From: Rodentibacter heidelbergensis
GTDB taxonomy: Bacteria > Pseudomonadota > Gammaproteobacteria > Enterobacterales > Pasteurellaceae
DNA length: 64,000 nt
Assembly: GCF_002000125.1 (NCBI RefSeq)
Contig: NZ_MLHH01000010.1
Location: 114,315 to 178,314, forward strand
Direction: 5' to 3'
In this document: one piece after another, positions 42,445-51,723 of the stretch
Layout of the letters: each line of letters starts with the position of its first letter
Numbering within the stretch: the stretch's first letter is position 1
Translations under genes and position numbers: made by a program
Notes under the pieces: generated by a model
Seen by the model: the letters and a program-made list of their open reading frames with translations, nothing else
Told to the model about the DNA's origin: nothing
Databases searched by the model: none

Positions 42445-43944
42445 ATGCAATATGATCTCGCCCGAACAGAGCAGGGAAAAACACTGGGTATTACGGCAAA
42501 AATGGCAAACCGACACGGATTAATTGCTGGTGCGACAGGGACGGGAAAAACCGTCACTCTACGCAAAATTGCGGAGGCATTCAGTGATGATGGTGTGCCG
42601 GTTTTTTTAGTGGATGTCAAAGGTGATCTTTCAGGTTTGGTTAAAGCGGGGCAATTGAGCGGTAAAATTGCCGAACGTATTGAGCAATTCGGTTTAGGTG
42701 GAGAACATTATCTAAACGGTTATCCCGTTTCCTTTTGGGATGTGTTTGGCGAAACCGGGATTCCGCTACGCACTACCATTTCTGAAATGGGGCCGTTGTT
42801 GCTTTCCCGTCTGTTAAACCTCAATGCCACGCAAGAGGGGTTGCTCAACTTAGTGTTTAGAGTAGCCGATGATAAAGGTCTTTTGCTTATTGATTTAAAA
42901 GATCTTCGTGCAATGCTGAAATATGTGGCGGAAAATGCCAAAACTTTCCAAGTGGAATACGGCAATGTTTCTGCGGCGAGCGTGGGGGCTATTCAGCGTG
43001 CTTTGCTCACCCTTGAAAATGAGGGGGCAAGCAACTTATTCGGCGAACCGGCGCTCAATCTTGAAGATTGGCTACAAACTCGTGATGGGCGTGGGGTTAT
43101 CAATGTTCTTAATTCCGAAAAACTGATTAATTCACCAAGAATGTATAGTGCGTTCTTACTCTGGTTGATGTCTGAATTATTTGAACAATTGCCGGAAGTG
43201 GGGGATCCCGATAAACCGAAATTTGTCATGTTTTTTGACGAGGCACATTTATTATTTGACGGTGCGCCGGCAGTATTGGTGGAAAAAGTGGAACAGGTGG
43301 TTCGCTTAATTCGCTCCAAAGGGGTGGGGATTTATTTTGTCACCCAAAACCCGCTAGATTTGCCGGATACGGTTTTAGGGCAATTAGGGAACCGTGTGCA
43401 ACATGCCTTACGCGCCTTTACTCCACGAGATCAAAAAGCCGTAAAATCTGCTGCTGAAACCTTCCGTGCCAATCCTTCAGTGAATGTGGTGGAAACGATT
43501 TCAACCCTTGGTGTGGGGCAAGCATTGATTTCTTTCTTAGATGAAAAAGGAATGCCAACCCCTGTTGAAATAGCTTATATTTACCCACCGAAAAGCCAAC
43601 TTTCACCCCTTTCTGCCGAAGAACGTTATGCATGGGTGAAAGATGATGAGCTTTATTCTTTCTATAAAGATTATGTGGATAATGAATCAGCCTTTGAAGT
43701 ATTAAATGCACAAGCCGACCTTGCGGCGGTTCAACAAAAACAAGCGGAACAAGCACAACAGGAAGAAGAAAATGGCATTTTAGGCAGCCTCAGCCGTATG
43801 ATTTTCGGCACTCAAAAACGAGGTGATAAACTCAGCCCAACGGAGCAAATGGTTAACAGTGTGGCGAAATCCGTAGGGCGTAATATTCGTAATCAGGTTA
43901 CGAAACAAATTATGCGTGGTATTTTGGGTGCATTGAAAAAATAA
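42445..43944 (+). CDS. yjgR: HerA-like ATPase of the DUF853 (YjgR) family
   Basis: A 499-aa cytosolic P-loop ATPase. Walker A GATGTGKTVTLRK lies at residues 29-41 and Walker B VMFFDEAHLLFDG near 262; the sensor-like stretch GIYFVTQNPLDLPDTVLGQL lies near 303. The C-terminal tail is glutamine-rich and coiled (VQQKQAEQAQQEEEN). It resembles HerA/FtsK translocases, but the YjgR family function is unknown and no NurA nuclease adjoins it. It is divergent from yiiM and is followed by udp. Confidence 0.88.
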   Translation: MQYDLARTEQGKTLGITAKMANRHGLIAGATGTGKTVTLRKIAEAFSDDGVPVFLVDVKGDLSGLVKAGQLSGKIAERIEQFGLGGEHYLNGYPVSFWDVFGETGIPLRTTISEMGPLLLSRLLNLNATQEGLLNLVFRVADDKGLLLIDLKDLRAMLKYVAENAKTFQVEYGNVSAASVGAIQRALLTLENEGASNLFGEPALNLEDWLQTRDGRGVINVLNSEKLINSPRMYSAFLLWLMSELFEQLPEVGDPDKPKFVMFFDEAHLLFDGAPAVLVEKVEQVVRLIRSKGVGIYFVTQNPLDLPDTVLGQLGNRVQHALRAFTPRDQKAVKSAAETFRANPSVNVVETISTLGVGQALISFLDEKGMPTPVEIAYIYPPKSQLSPLSAEERYAWVKDDELYSFYKDYVDNESAFEVLNAQADLAAVQQKQAEQAQQEEENGILGSLSRMIFGTQKRGDKLSPTEQMVNSVAKSVGRNIRNQVTKQIMRGILGALKK

Positions 43945-43995
43945 TAAACCAAAGTGCGGTCATTTTTACCGCCAAATTTAAATAAGGAGACAGTT

Positions 43996-44754
43996 ATGTC
44001 AGACGTATTTCATTTAAACCTCACCAAAGCCCAATTAAAAGGGGCAACTATTGCGATTGTCCCGGGTGATCCGGCACGCAGCGAACGTATTGCCAAACAC
44101 CTTGATAACCCTGAATTTCTCACCAGCACCCGAGAGTTTACCTCTTGGTTGGGTTATCTCAACGGTCAGCCGGTGGTGGTTTGTTCGACAGGGATTGGTG
44201 GGCCTTCTGTTTCCATTTGTGTGGAAGAATTAGCCCAACTTGGCGTGCGTACATTTATTCGTATTGGCACAACGGGTGCAATTCAACCGCATATTAATGT
44301 GGGCGATATTCTTGTTACCACCGGTGCGGTTCGCTTAGATGGCGCAAGCCGCCATTTTGCCCCATTGGAATATCCGGCAGTAGCTGATTTTGAATGTACC
44401 ACCGCACTGGTTAATGCGGCGAAAGAAAAAGGGGCTGAACCGTTTGTGGGGATCACTGCTTCCTCCGATACTTTCTATCCGGGCCAAGAGCGTTATGACA
44501 CTTACAGCGGAAAAGTCTACCGTGATTACCAAGGATTACTCAAACAATGGCAAGATCTCAATGTAATGAATTTCGAGATGGAATCCGCTACATTATTTAC
44601 CATGTGTAATGCCTTAGGATTACGCGCCGGTATGGTTTCAGGGGTGATTGTCAACCGCACACAACAAGAAATCCCAAATGAAGCTACTATAAAAGCCAGT
44701 GAAGAAAAAGCCATTTCCGTGGTCGTGGAAGGGGTGAGAAAATTATTAGCTTAG
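43996..44754 (+). CDS. udp: uridine phosphorylase
   Basis: Cleaves uridine to uracil and ribose 1-phosphate in pyrimidine salvage. It has [13 protein letters not shown] (phosphate site) near residue 27, [19 protein letters not shown] near 93, [13 protein letters not shown] near 162 and [13 protein letters not shown] near 195, matching E. coli Udp along its length. I chose the ATG at 43996 ([11 protein letters not shown]) with AAGGAGA upstream, giving 252 aa; the frame extends 14 codons further over a USS. A terminator follows. Confidence 0.96.
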   Translation: MSDVFHLNLTKAQLKGATIAIVPGDPARSERIAKHLDNPEFLTSTREFTSWLGYLNGQPVVVCSTGIGGPSVSICVEELAQLGVRTFIRIGTTGAIQPHINVGDILVTTGAVRLDGASRHFAPLEYPAVADFECTTALVNAAKEKGAEPFVGITASSDTFYPGQERYDTYSGKVYRDYQGLLKQWQDLNVMNFEMESATLFTMCNALGLRAGMVSGVIVNRTQQEIPNEATIKASEEKAISVVVEGVRKLLA

Positions 44755-44763
44755 TTGAATAAA

Positions 44764-44796
44764 AAAGGCGTTTTGGAATTTCAAAACGCCTTTATT
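44764..44796. terminator. terminator between udp and the shikimate dehydrogenase-like gene
   Basis: AAAGGCGTTTTG (44764-44775) and CAAAACGCCTTT (44782-44793) are perfect 12-base arms around GAATTT, flanked by A- and T-runs. It serves both converging genes; a USS lies between it and the second gene. Confidence 0.85.
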
Positions 44797-44809
44797 TTTA
44801 ACCGCACTT

Positions 44810-45625
44810 TTAACTATTGGCTCTCGCAAAAGCGGCGGCCTCATTGATTAATTCATCGCTTGGGCGTTGGTGGGTGTAGAGTTCAAATTGTTCCACTGCT
44901 TGTAAAACAATCACTTCTGCGCCGGAAATAATTTGTTTTCCTTGGCTTTCTGCATAGCGGATAAATGGGGTTTCTGCAGGGATCGCTACCACATCAAAGG
45001 CGACATTTGCCGCATCAATCATCGATTTCGGAAAGGCGAGATCGGCTTCTTCTTTTCCCCCTTTCATACCAATTGGGGTGACATTGACTAAAATCTCAGC
45101 CTGCTGATTTTCCAAGCTATTGATATAGTCATAGCCATAAAGTGCGGCCAAATATTGGCCTGTTTTTTCATTTCTAGCATACACTTTCAAATTAGGAAAA
45201 CCGCTATTTTTAAAGGCAGCGACAACGGCTTTTGCCATTCCGCCACTCCCCTGCACGATGACCTGTGCATTTTTATCTAATTGATATTTCTCAATTAATT
45301 TTACAATGGCAATGTAATCAGTGTTATAAGCACGCAAAAAACCATTGTCATTGACAATGGTATTGACCGATTCAATGGCTTGGGCAGATGGGTGAATTTC
45401 ATCTAAAAACGGCATACAGCTTTCTTTGAAGGGCATGGATACCGCACAACCCCGAATCCCTAAGGCACGCACGCCTTTCACGGCGTGTTCGATATCCTGT
45501 GTAGTAAAAGCCTTATAAATGAAGTTTAATCCCTGTTTTTCATACAAATAATTGTGAAATTTTGTACCAAAATTTCCCGGTCTGCCGGAAAGGGACATAC
45601 AAAGTTGAGTGTCTTTATTGATCAT
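44810..45625 (-). CDS. shikimate dehydrogenase-like protein (SDH-L type)
   Basis: A 271-aa NAD(P)-dependent dehydrogenase of the AroE fold. The substrate domain has MPFKESCMPFLDE near residue 63 and LRAYNTDYIAIVKL near 98; the cofactor loop VIVQGSGGMAKAVVAA lies near 124, and NVTPIGMKGG near 180. The catalytic Lys (MPFK) and Asp (YNTD) are kept. The usual opening Ser-x-Ser is SLSGRPG and the helix is MPFK rather than VPHK, which resembles H. influenzae HI0607, described as the slow SDH-L class. It is the last gene of the gpsA-cysE run. The in vivo substrate is unknown. Confidence 0.85.
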   Translation of the reverse strand: MINKDTQLCMSLSGRPGNFGTKFHNYLYEKQGLNFIYKAFTTQDIEHAVKGVRALGIRGCAVSMPFKESCMPFLDEIHPSAQAIESVNTIVNDNGFLRAYNTDYIAIVKLIEKYQLDKNAQVIVQGSGGMAKAVVAAFKNSGFPNLKVYARNEKTGQYLAALYGYDYINSLENQQAEILVNVTPIGMKGGKEEADLAFPKSMIDAANVAFDVVAIPAETPFIRYAESQGKQIISGAEVIVLQAVEQFELYTHQRPSDELINEAAAFARANS

Positions 45626-45632
45626 TTTTACC

Positions 45633-46430
45633 TCAAATATTCAAATTCATTCCATCATCAATAAAATATTGGTTCATTTCAAAGGCCGGTTTGGCGGCTT
45701 TGTCTTGGCCGACAATTCGAGCAGGGACGCCGGCTGCGGTGGCATATTCCGGTATGGGTTGAAGCACCACAGAATTTGCGCCGATTTTGGCATATTTCCC
45801 CACTTCAATATTGCCAAGGATTTTTGCTCCGGCACCAATCATCACACCTTCTCGCACTTTCGGGTGGCGATCACCGGATTCTTTGCCTGTGCCGCCTAAG
45901 GTGACACCTTGTAAAATGGAGACATCGTTTTCAATTACCGAGGTTTCTCCCACTACGATACCGGTGGCGTGGTCGAACATAATGCCATGCCCAATTTGGG
46001 CGGCCGGGTGGATATCCACATCAAAGGCTACGGAAATTTGGTTTTGTAAATAGAGGGCAAGGGCTTTTCTATCTTGTCGCCACAAATAATGTGTAATTCG
46101 GTAGCTTTGAATGGCGTGAAAGCCTTTTAAATAAAGTAATGGGGTAGACCACAATTCCACTGCCGGATCCCGTTGGCGTACGGCTTTTATATCACGAGCA
46201 GCATAATCAATAATCGCCGGTTCGGCGAAATAAGCTTCTTCAATAATTTCACGCAAAGAAATGGCCGGCATAATGGGATTGGCTAATTTATTGGCAAGCA
46301 AATAACTTAACGCACTGCCCAGATTTTGGTGCTTTAATATCGTGGAATGAAAAAAGCTTGCAAGCATGGGTTCGTGCTCTGCCAATGTTTTCGCCTCTTG
46401 GCGAATATGTTGCCATACTTCTAATGTCAT
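45633..46430 (-). CDS. cysE: serine O-acetyltransferase
   Basis: Makes O-acetylserine from serine and acetyl-CoA, the first step of cysteine synthesis. The N-terminal helical domain (VWQHIRQEAKTLAEHEPMLA) is followed by a left-handed beta helix of hexapeptide repeats (FDVDIHPAAQIGHGIMFDHA, then GIVVGETSVIENDVSILQ). The 265-aa length is close to E. coli CysE (273). AGGAGGAAAA lies before the ATG. It follows gpsA by nine bases, as in E. coli. Confidence 0.96.
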   Translation of the reverse strand: MTLEVWQHIRQEAKTLAEHEPMLASFFHSTILKHQNLGSALSYLLANKLANPIMPAISLREIIEEAYFAEPAIIDYAARDIKAVRQRDPAVELWSTPLLYLKGFHAIQSYRITHYLWRQDRKALALYLQNQISVAFDVDIHPAAQIGHGIMFDHATGIVVGETSVIENDVSILQGVTLGGTGKESGDRHPKVREGVMIGAGAKILGNIEVGKYAKIGANSVVLQPIPEYATAAGVPARIVGQDKAAKPAFEMNQYFIDDGMNLNI

Positions 46431-46439
46431 TTTTCCTCC

Positions 46440-47444
46440 TTATTCACCTTTCCGTTCACGCCCAAGTAAACTGCGAACCACATCTTGTGCATTTTTTCCG
46501 CAAAAGAGAATTTGATAAATTTGTTCTGTAATCGGCATTTCCACGCCTTGGCGTTGAGCGAGGAGATAAGCCTCTTTTGTGTTATAAAACCCCTCTACCA
46601 CTTGACCGATATTTTCCATTGCGGCTTGTGCTGTTAAACCTTCACCCAACATCAGCCCAAAACGGCGGTTGCGTGATTGGTTGTCGGTACAGGTTAAGAC
46701 AAGATCCCCTAAACCGGACATCCCCATAAAGGTGTTGGGATTTGCCCCTAAGGAAGCCCCTAATCGGCTCATTTCTGCAATGCCTCGGGTAATCAATGCG
46801 GTGCGTGCATTGGCACCAAATCCCATACCATCGGAAATACCCGCCCCAATTGCAATCACATTTTTAATTGCCCCGCCAAGTTGCACCCCAATCATATCTG
46901 TATTCACATACACCCGAAAATGCTTGCTGCAATGAATACGGGCCTGAAATTCAAGGGCAAATGGTTCATTGTGAGAGGCAAGCGTGATGGCGGTGGGTAA
47001 ACCTTGCGCCAGTTCTTTGGCAAAGGTGGGGCCGGAAAGAACAGCAAGGGGATAATTTGTTCCCAGTTGTTCTTCCGCAACGGTTTGTAAAAGTCGTCCG
47101 GTGTTTCTTTCTAAGCCTTTGGTTGCCCAAATAAGACGATGATGAGGTTGTAAGTGCGGTCGAATTTTGCTGAGAATTTCGTTAAATGCATGGCTTGGCA
47201 CGACGATTAAAATATCTTGCGAGTGGCGAAGTGCTTGCGCTAAATCTTCTTCTAGATGTAATTTTTCAGGAAAAATAATATCAGGCAAAAAGCGGCGGTT
47301 CTGCCGTTCTGATCGCATTTGCTTGATATGTTCAGAATGATGCCCCCAAAGATAGGTTGGGGAGCCGTTTCGTGAGAACGAAATTGCCAACGCGGTACCA
47401 TAGGAACCGGCACCAAGAACAGTAATCGGTGATTGAGGTTGCAT
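46440..47444 (-). CDS. gpsA: glycerol-3-phosphate dehydrogenase [NAD(P)+]
   Basis: Reduces dihydroxyacetone phosphate to sn-glycerol 3-phosphate for phospholipid synthesis. The cofactor loop [15 protein letters not shown] lies near the start, [17 protein letters not shown] near residue 138, [20 protein letters not shown] near 190 (with the catalytic lysine), and [19 protein letters not shown] near 245. Two adjacent ATGs (47447, 47444) follow GGGGGAA; the second is better spaced and gives 334 aa. It lies after secB with a hairpin between. Confidence 0.96.
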   Translation of the reverse strand: MQPQSPITVLGAGSYGTALAISFSRNGSPTYLWGHHSEHIKQMRSERQNRRFLPDIIFPEKLHLEEDLAQALRHSQDILIVVPSHAFNEILSKIRPHLQPHHRLIWATKGLERNTGRLLQTVAEEQLGTNYPLAVLSGPTFAKELAQGLPTAITLASHNEPFALEFQARIHCSKHFRVYVNTDMIGVQLGGAIKNVIAIGAGISDGMGFGANARTALITRGIAEMSRLGASLGANPNTFMGMSGLGDLVLTCTDNQSRNRRFGLMLGEGLTAQAAMENIGQVVEGFYNTKEAYLLAQRQGVEMPITEQIYQILFCGKNAQDVVRSLLGRERKGE

Positions 47445-47461
47445 CATTTCCCCCAAAAATA

Positions 47462-47486
47462 AAGGGCAAATCCAAAGCTTGCCCTT
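47462..47486 (-). terminator. hairpin between secB and gpsA
   Basis: AAGGGCAA (47462-47469) and TTGCCCTT (47479-47486) pair with a 9-base loop; the minus strand continues TATTTTTGG. It may attenuate read-through from secB into gpsA. Confidence 0.6.
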
Positions 47487-47496
47487 GTATCAAGAA

Positions 47497-48009
47497 TTAA
47501 TGTTGAGTTTCTTTCGCTTCTTCAGCTTGGGCATTTTCTGCTTCTTGCTGACGGTTCATATATTCAATGAATAAAGCATCAAAGTTTACCGGCGAAAGAT
47601 TTAATGCTGGGAATGTGCCACGGTTCACTAAGCTTGCCACTAATTCACGGGCATAAGGGAATAGCATATTCGGACATTGTGAGGTTAAACAATGTGCCAT
47701 TTGCACATCTTCTAAACCGCTAATGGTGAACACACCCGCTTGTTTCACTTCACAGAGAAAAGCAAGATCGCCGGAATCTTCCATGGTGGTTTCCACGGTG
47801 ATATTTAAGGTGACTTCATATAAATCATCACCTAATTGCACGGTTTCTGTGCTTAAATCGAAACCTAATTTTGGTTTCCATTCTTGTTGAAAAATATGAG
47901 GAAGATTCGGGGCTTCAAAAGAAACATCTTTCACATAAATACGTTGAATTTGTAATACGGCTTGCGACTCTTCTGCCGCTACTTCAGGTTGTTGATTTTG
48001 TTCAGACAT
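47497..48009 (-). CDS. secB: protein-export chaperone SecB
   Basis: Tetrameric cytosolic chaperone that delivers unfolded preproteins to SecA. Core strands are [20 protein letters not shown] and the SecA-binding region [31 protein letters not shown] near residue 115 is the family hallmark. The length is 170 aa with an acidic tail ([11 protein letters not shown]). It lies 11 bases after the rhodanese-like gene. Confidence 0.96.
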   Translation of the reverse strand: MSEQNQQPEVAAEESQAVLQIQRIYVKDVSFEAPNLPHIFQQEWKPKLGFDLSTETVQLGDDLYEVTLNITVETTMEDSGDLAFLCEVKQAGVFTISGLEDVQMAHCLTSQCPNMLFPYARELVASLVNRGTFPALNLSPVNFDALFIEYMNRQQEAENAQAEEAKETQH

Positions 48010-48020
48010 AATGTTGTTCC

Positions 48021-48467
48021 TTATTTGTGTTTTTTAACGATAGGTAAATTTGCGCCCATCCAAGCGGAAATCCCTTCTTTTAAGATATAAACTTTGGTAA
48101 ACCCTTGTTTCACCAGTAATGCGGCGGAAGCCGGTGCCGATATGCCGTTAAGATCTATTAAAACTAAAGGTTTTTCTTTGTGTTGTTCAATTTTACCGAG
48201 GTTGGCATTTTTGATATCGCTCGGTAGTAAATGGATACTATTGATAATATGACCGCGTTGATAGTCATCCAAAGTACGAAGATCGATGACGACAGCCTCT
48301 TCATTGTTGATTAAACGAATCACCTCAGGGTGTGCGATCACCTTAAATTTTTCTGTTGCAGATTTGAAAAAGGTGTAAATCACAGCAGCGAAAATGGCAA
48401 ACCAAGAAACGGTTAATAGGGTATGTTTTTGTGCAAATTGAATTGCATCTGGCAGAAATTCTTGCAT
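48021..48467 (-). CDS. yibN: membrane-anchored rhodanese-like protein (YibN type)
   Basis: A 148-aa protein with one N-terminal membrane helix ([18 protein letters not shown]) and a rhodanese domain ([20 protein letters not shown], then [20 protein letters not shown]). The active-site loop reads [13 protein letters not shown], so the usual catalytic cysteine is replaced and sulfurtransferase activity is doubtful. The yibN-(grxC)-secB-gpsA-cysE order is that of E. coli, minus grxC. Confidence 0.85.
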   Translation of the reverse strand: MQEFLPDAIQFAQKHTLLTVSWFAIFAAVIYTFFKSATEKFKVIAHPEVIRLINNEEAVVIDLRTLDDYQRGHIINSIHLLPSDIKNANLGKIEQHKEKPLVLIDLNGISAPASAALLVKQGFTKVYILKEGISAWMGANLPIVKKHK

Positions 48468-48586
48468 TGTTATCTCAAATTAATATTTAGTTAAATTTAG
48501 GCTGAAAGAGGGCTTAAGTATAACCGTAGTTTGGTTTTCTTTCAAAAAAATTCTTGTTTTACAAAGGGAAGTGGGAAAAAACAGAA

Positions 48587-48612
48587 GATTGACAGCAAGT
48601 GTCAATCTTTTT
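48587..48612 (-). terminator. terminator after argD
   Basis: GATTGACA (48587-48594) and TGTCAATC (48600-48607) pair around GCAAG. On the minus strand TTCTGTTTTTTCCC follows. It ends the argCJBD transcript. Confidence 0.75.
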
Positions 48613-48617
48613 GTGAA

Positions 48618-49757
48618 TTAATATGCACTTAGAATTTGATGAATGTGTGTGATGGCTTTGTCCAATGCTTCCTTTGAGATAATAAGCGGTGGCAATAAGC
48701 GTAAGGTATTTCCTCGTGCAGAGAGGGCGAGAATCCCTTGTTTGTGGAGTTTGTCCAATACATCCGCCACAGGAATACAGTCTGTTAATTGTATGCCAAT
48801 CATCAAACCTTTGCCGGAAATGCGTTTTACCACAGAAAGTGCGGTCAATTTTTTTGCTAATTTTTTTAACATCCATTCTCCTTTGGCTTGCACTTCTTCG
48901 AGCAATAGCGGTGTTATATGATTGAGAACTTGGTTTGCCGCCACCATCGCAATGGGGTTGCCGCCAAAGGTGGAGCCGTGTGAACCCGGTTGAAATGCTT
49001 GGCCCAGTTGTTTCTTACCAATGACTGCACCACAAGGTAAACCATTTGCCAACCCTTTTGCGAGGGTTATGATGTCCGGTTGAATGCCATAATGTTGATG
49101 GGCGAATAATTTTCCTGTTCTCCCCATACCGGTTTGCACTTCATCTACAATCAGTAACACGCCTTGGGTTTGGCATTGTTTTTCTAAAGCGATTAACCAT
49201 TCGCTATCGGCAACCGTTACCCCGCCTTCACCTTGGATGATTTCCACGAAGACGGCGGCATAATCCGAAGTGATGGAAGATAATGCGGAAATCTCATTGT
49301 AATGAATAAAATCAACGTCGTTTAATAATGCACCTAACCCGCTTTTAATGGCCTCATTACCTGTGATAGAGAGCGCTCCCAGGGTTCGCCCGTGAAAAGA
49401 CTGATGAAATGCCATGAGTTTCTGTTTCCCCGTATATTTTCGGGCTAATTTGATTGCGGCTTCATTGGCTTCTGTCCCGGAATTACAAAAAAAGACTAAT
49501 TGGTCTTTGCCTTGTACCAGTTTTGCTGCCACCTGCTCTTGGAGTGAACTGTGATATAAATTGGAGGCGTGCCATAGGCGGTGTAATTGTTGGGCGACTG
49601 CCTGATTAAGAGTTTCTAGGTTGTAGCCAAGATTGCACACACCAATCCCACTGGTTAAATCTAAATAGCGTTTTCCGTGATTATCTGTGAGATGTACTCC
49701 CTCTCCATGAATAATTTCAAAGGGGAAACGCTTGTAAGTGTTAAATAATAAACTCAT
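48618..49757 (-). CDS. argD: acetylornithine aminotransferase
   Basis: PLP enzyme that converts N-acetylglutamate semialdehyde to N-acetylornithine. YLDLTSGIGVCNLGY lies near residue 30, FFCNSGTEANEAAIKLARKY near 88, LLIVDEVQTGMGRTGK near 208 (the PLP Asp), and ITLAKGLANGLPCGAVIG near 238 with the Schiff-base lysine. The length is 379 aa. Its start follows argB at once. A succinyldiaminopimelate aminotransferase role is also possible, as ArgD is often dual. Confidence 0.93.
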   Translation of the reverse strand: MSLLFNTYKRFPFEIIHGEGVHLTDNHGKRYLDLTSGIGVCNLGYNLETLNQAVAQQLHRLWHASNLYHSSLQEQVAAKLVQGKDQLVFFCNSGTEANEAAIKLARKYTGKQKLMAFHQSFHGRTLGALSITGNEAIKSGLGALLNDVDFIHYNEISALSSITSDYAAVFVEIIQGEGGVTVADSEWLIALEKQCQTQGVLLIVDEVQTGMGRTGKLFAHQHYGIQPDIITLAKGLANGLPCGAVIGKKQLGQAFQPGSHGSTFGGNPIAMVAANQVLNHITPLLLEEVQAKGEWMLKKLAKKLTALSVVKRISGKGLMIGIQLTDCIPVADVLDKLHKQGILALSARGNTLRLLPPLIISKEALDKAITHIHQILSAY

Positions 49758-50495
49758 TTAATCTTCCTTAAAAATACTGCCTTCATTAAAGGTATTTGAA
49801 CAAATTGTTACATGGGATACGCCCTTTTCGAGGGCATAAAAAGCGGCGTTAATTTTAGGCTTCATCCCACAACCAATCACATTTTTGGCTTGTAATTGCC
49901 GGGCGGTTGTTGGGGTTATGGTTGAAATTAACTGTCCTTCTTTTAATACCCCGGGAACATCGGTGACTAAATAAAGGGCTTCAGCCTGCAACAATGCGGC
50001 AATTTCAGCCGCAGCATGATCGCCATTAATATTTAATCTTTCACCTTGTTGATTTTGTGCCAAGGGGGCAACGACACCCACATAGTTTTGTAATAAGGTT
50101 TCAAAAAGTGCGGTGTGAATATGGGTTATTTTTCCAACCGAACCCAATGCGATAGGATCAATTTCCTCCCCTTGAATAGAGGCATTCGTCATCGTATTTA
50201 ACCCCATTGCCGGGATCTGATGGGAAGCAAGCTGCTGTAAAATTTGTGGTTGAATTAAGCCTAATAACACCATTTGGGTGATTTCTAATGTAGCCGCATC
50301 GGTGAGGCGGATACCGTCTTTTTTCATCACAGGTAATTGCAATTTTTCACAATATTCTGAGATTTTATTGCCACCACCGTGGACTAAAAGAATGGCTTTC
50401 CCTGCTGCCCGCCACTGTTTGAGCTGTTGATAAAATGTCGGAGTTAGTTCCGCTCCGGCATTGCCCCCTATTTTGATGACGATAAGATTTTTCAT
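49758..50495 (-). CDS. argB: acetylglutamate kinase
   Basis: Phosphorylates N-acetylglutamate, the second step of arginine synthesis. The amino-acid-kinase motifs are LIVIKIGGNAG at the start, AILLVHGGGNKISEY near residue 32, and LNINGDHAAAEIAALLQAEA near 150. The length of 245 aa lacks the N-terminal helix of hexameric, arginine-inhibited forms, so it is probably not feedback-inhibited by arginine, like the dimeric E. coli enzyme. The ATG at 50495 has GGAGGAAAA upstream. Confidence 0.94.
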   Translation of the reverse strand: MKNLIVIKIGGNAGAELTPTFYQQLKQWRAAGKAILLVHGGGNKISEYCEKLQLPVMKKDGIRLTDAATLEITQMVLLGLIQPQILQQLASHQIPAMGLNTMTNASIQGEEIDPIALGSVGKITHIHTALFETLLQNYVGVVAPLAQNQQGERLNINGDHAAAEIAALLQAEALYLVTDVPGVLKEGQLISTITPTTARQLQAKNVIGCGMKPKINAAFYALEKGVSHVTICSNTFNEGSIFKED

Positions 50496-50509
50496 TTTTT
50501 CCTCCATCA

Positions 50510-51712
50510 CTAGGTGGCATAAGAAGCGTTGATATTGACGTATTCATAAGTTAAATCGCAGCCCCAAGCCTGCCCATGTGCTTTTCCAATATGTAAAAAA
50601 ACATCAATCACAATGACCGCACTTTTTAGGATTTCGCTCATCGCATCCGTTGAGAAATGAGCTGCTTGTCCTTTTTCGACAATAGGTGTTTGATTGATAT
50701 TCACATCAATCAGTGTGGGGTCAATATGGATTTGGCTTGCACCCAGTGAGCTGAGAATTCTCCCCCAATTAGGGTCGGCACCAAAAACAGCACTTTTCAC
50801 AAGGCTTGAACCCACAATGGCTTTTGCTGCCAATCGGGCCTCTTGAACATTTTTTGCCCCATGAACATTTACTTCGATCAATTTGCTTGCCCCTTCACCG
50901 TCTTGTGCGATCATTTTCGCTAATTCGGTGAGCATAAATTGATAAGCCTGTTTAATCACTGGGTAATCGGTGCTTTGTTCGTTAATTGGTTGATGACTGG
51001 CCAGACCGTTTGCCATTAATAACACCATATCATTGGTGGAGGTATCGCCATCAACGGTGATTTGATTGAAGGTTTGTTCCGTTAACTCACTCAAAAGCGA
51101 TTGCAAGGTTTTTGCTTCAATAGCACAGTCTGTCACCACAAAGGCTAACATAGTCGCCATATTGGGATGGATCATTCCGGAGCCTTTTGCAAAACCGGTG
51201 ATGGTGCAGGGTTTCCCCTCAATCTCAATGTGCAAGCAACATGTTTTGGTTTGGGTATCGGTGGTTAAAATGGCTTGCGTGATCAAATCATTTTGGTTTT
51301 TTTCCAATTTGGCGATGCCTTGTTGCATTTTATCCATGGGTAATGGGGTGCCAATTAACCCGGTGGAAGCCACACCCACAAGTTCGGGAGAAATACCCAA
51401 TTTTTCAGCCACCCATTGTTGTTCCAAATACACATCTTTAACCCCTTGTTCACCCGTACAAGCATTGGCAAACCCACTATTTATCACAACAGCCTGTAAT
51501 TGCTGTGTTTTTTTCACTAATTGTTTGGTGAGCAAGGTGGGGGCTGCACAAATTTTATTGGTGGTATAAACCCCCGCTGCATTGGCTGCTACATCAGACA
51601 GCACCCAGCCTAAATCCAATTTTCGATAACGTAATCCGGCGTGCACGGCATCGCTGTGATAGCCTTTTGGCCAGCAAAAGGGTTGTTCTTTCCATTTTGT
51701 TGTTTTGTTCAT
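50510..51712 (-). CDS. argJ: bifunctional ornithine acetyltransferase / N-acetylglutamate synthase
   Basis: Moves the acetyl group from N-acetylornithine to glutamate, recycling it; bifunctional members also use acetyl-CoA. The self-cleavage site is Ala186-Thr187 in KGSGMIHPNMATMLAFV, with Thr187 as nucleophile. ASTGLIGTPLPMDKM near residue 115 (oxyanion region) and FGADPNWGRILSSLG near 285 are also conserved. The length is 400 aa from the ATG at 51710-51712, preceded by GGAGGAAAG. ArgJ is uncommon in Gammaproteobacteria, where ArgE is usual. A USS in the 3' half shows long residence in this family or exchange within it. Confidence 0.94.
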   Translation of the reverse strand: MNKTTKWKEQPFCWPKGYHSDAVHAGLRYRKLDLGWVLSDVAANAAGVYTTNKICAAPTLLTKQLVKKTQQLQAVVINSGFANACTGEQGVKDVYLEQQWVAEKLGISPELVGVASTGLIGTPLPMDKMQQGIAKLEKNQNDLITQAILTTDTQTKTCCLHIEIEGKPCTITGFAKGSGMIHPNMATMLAFVVTDCAIEAKTLQSLLSELTEQTFNQITVDGDTSTNDMVLLMANGLASHQPINEQSTDYPVIKQAYQFMLTELAKMIAQDGEGASKLIEVNVHGAKNVQEARLAAKAIVGSSLVKSAVFGADPNWGRILSSLGASQIHIDPTLIDVNINQTPIVEKGQAAHFSTDAMSEILKSAVIVIDVFLHIGKAHGQAWGCDLTYEYVNINASYAT

Positions 51713-51723
51713 GCTTTCCTCCA

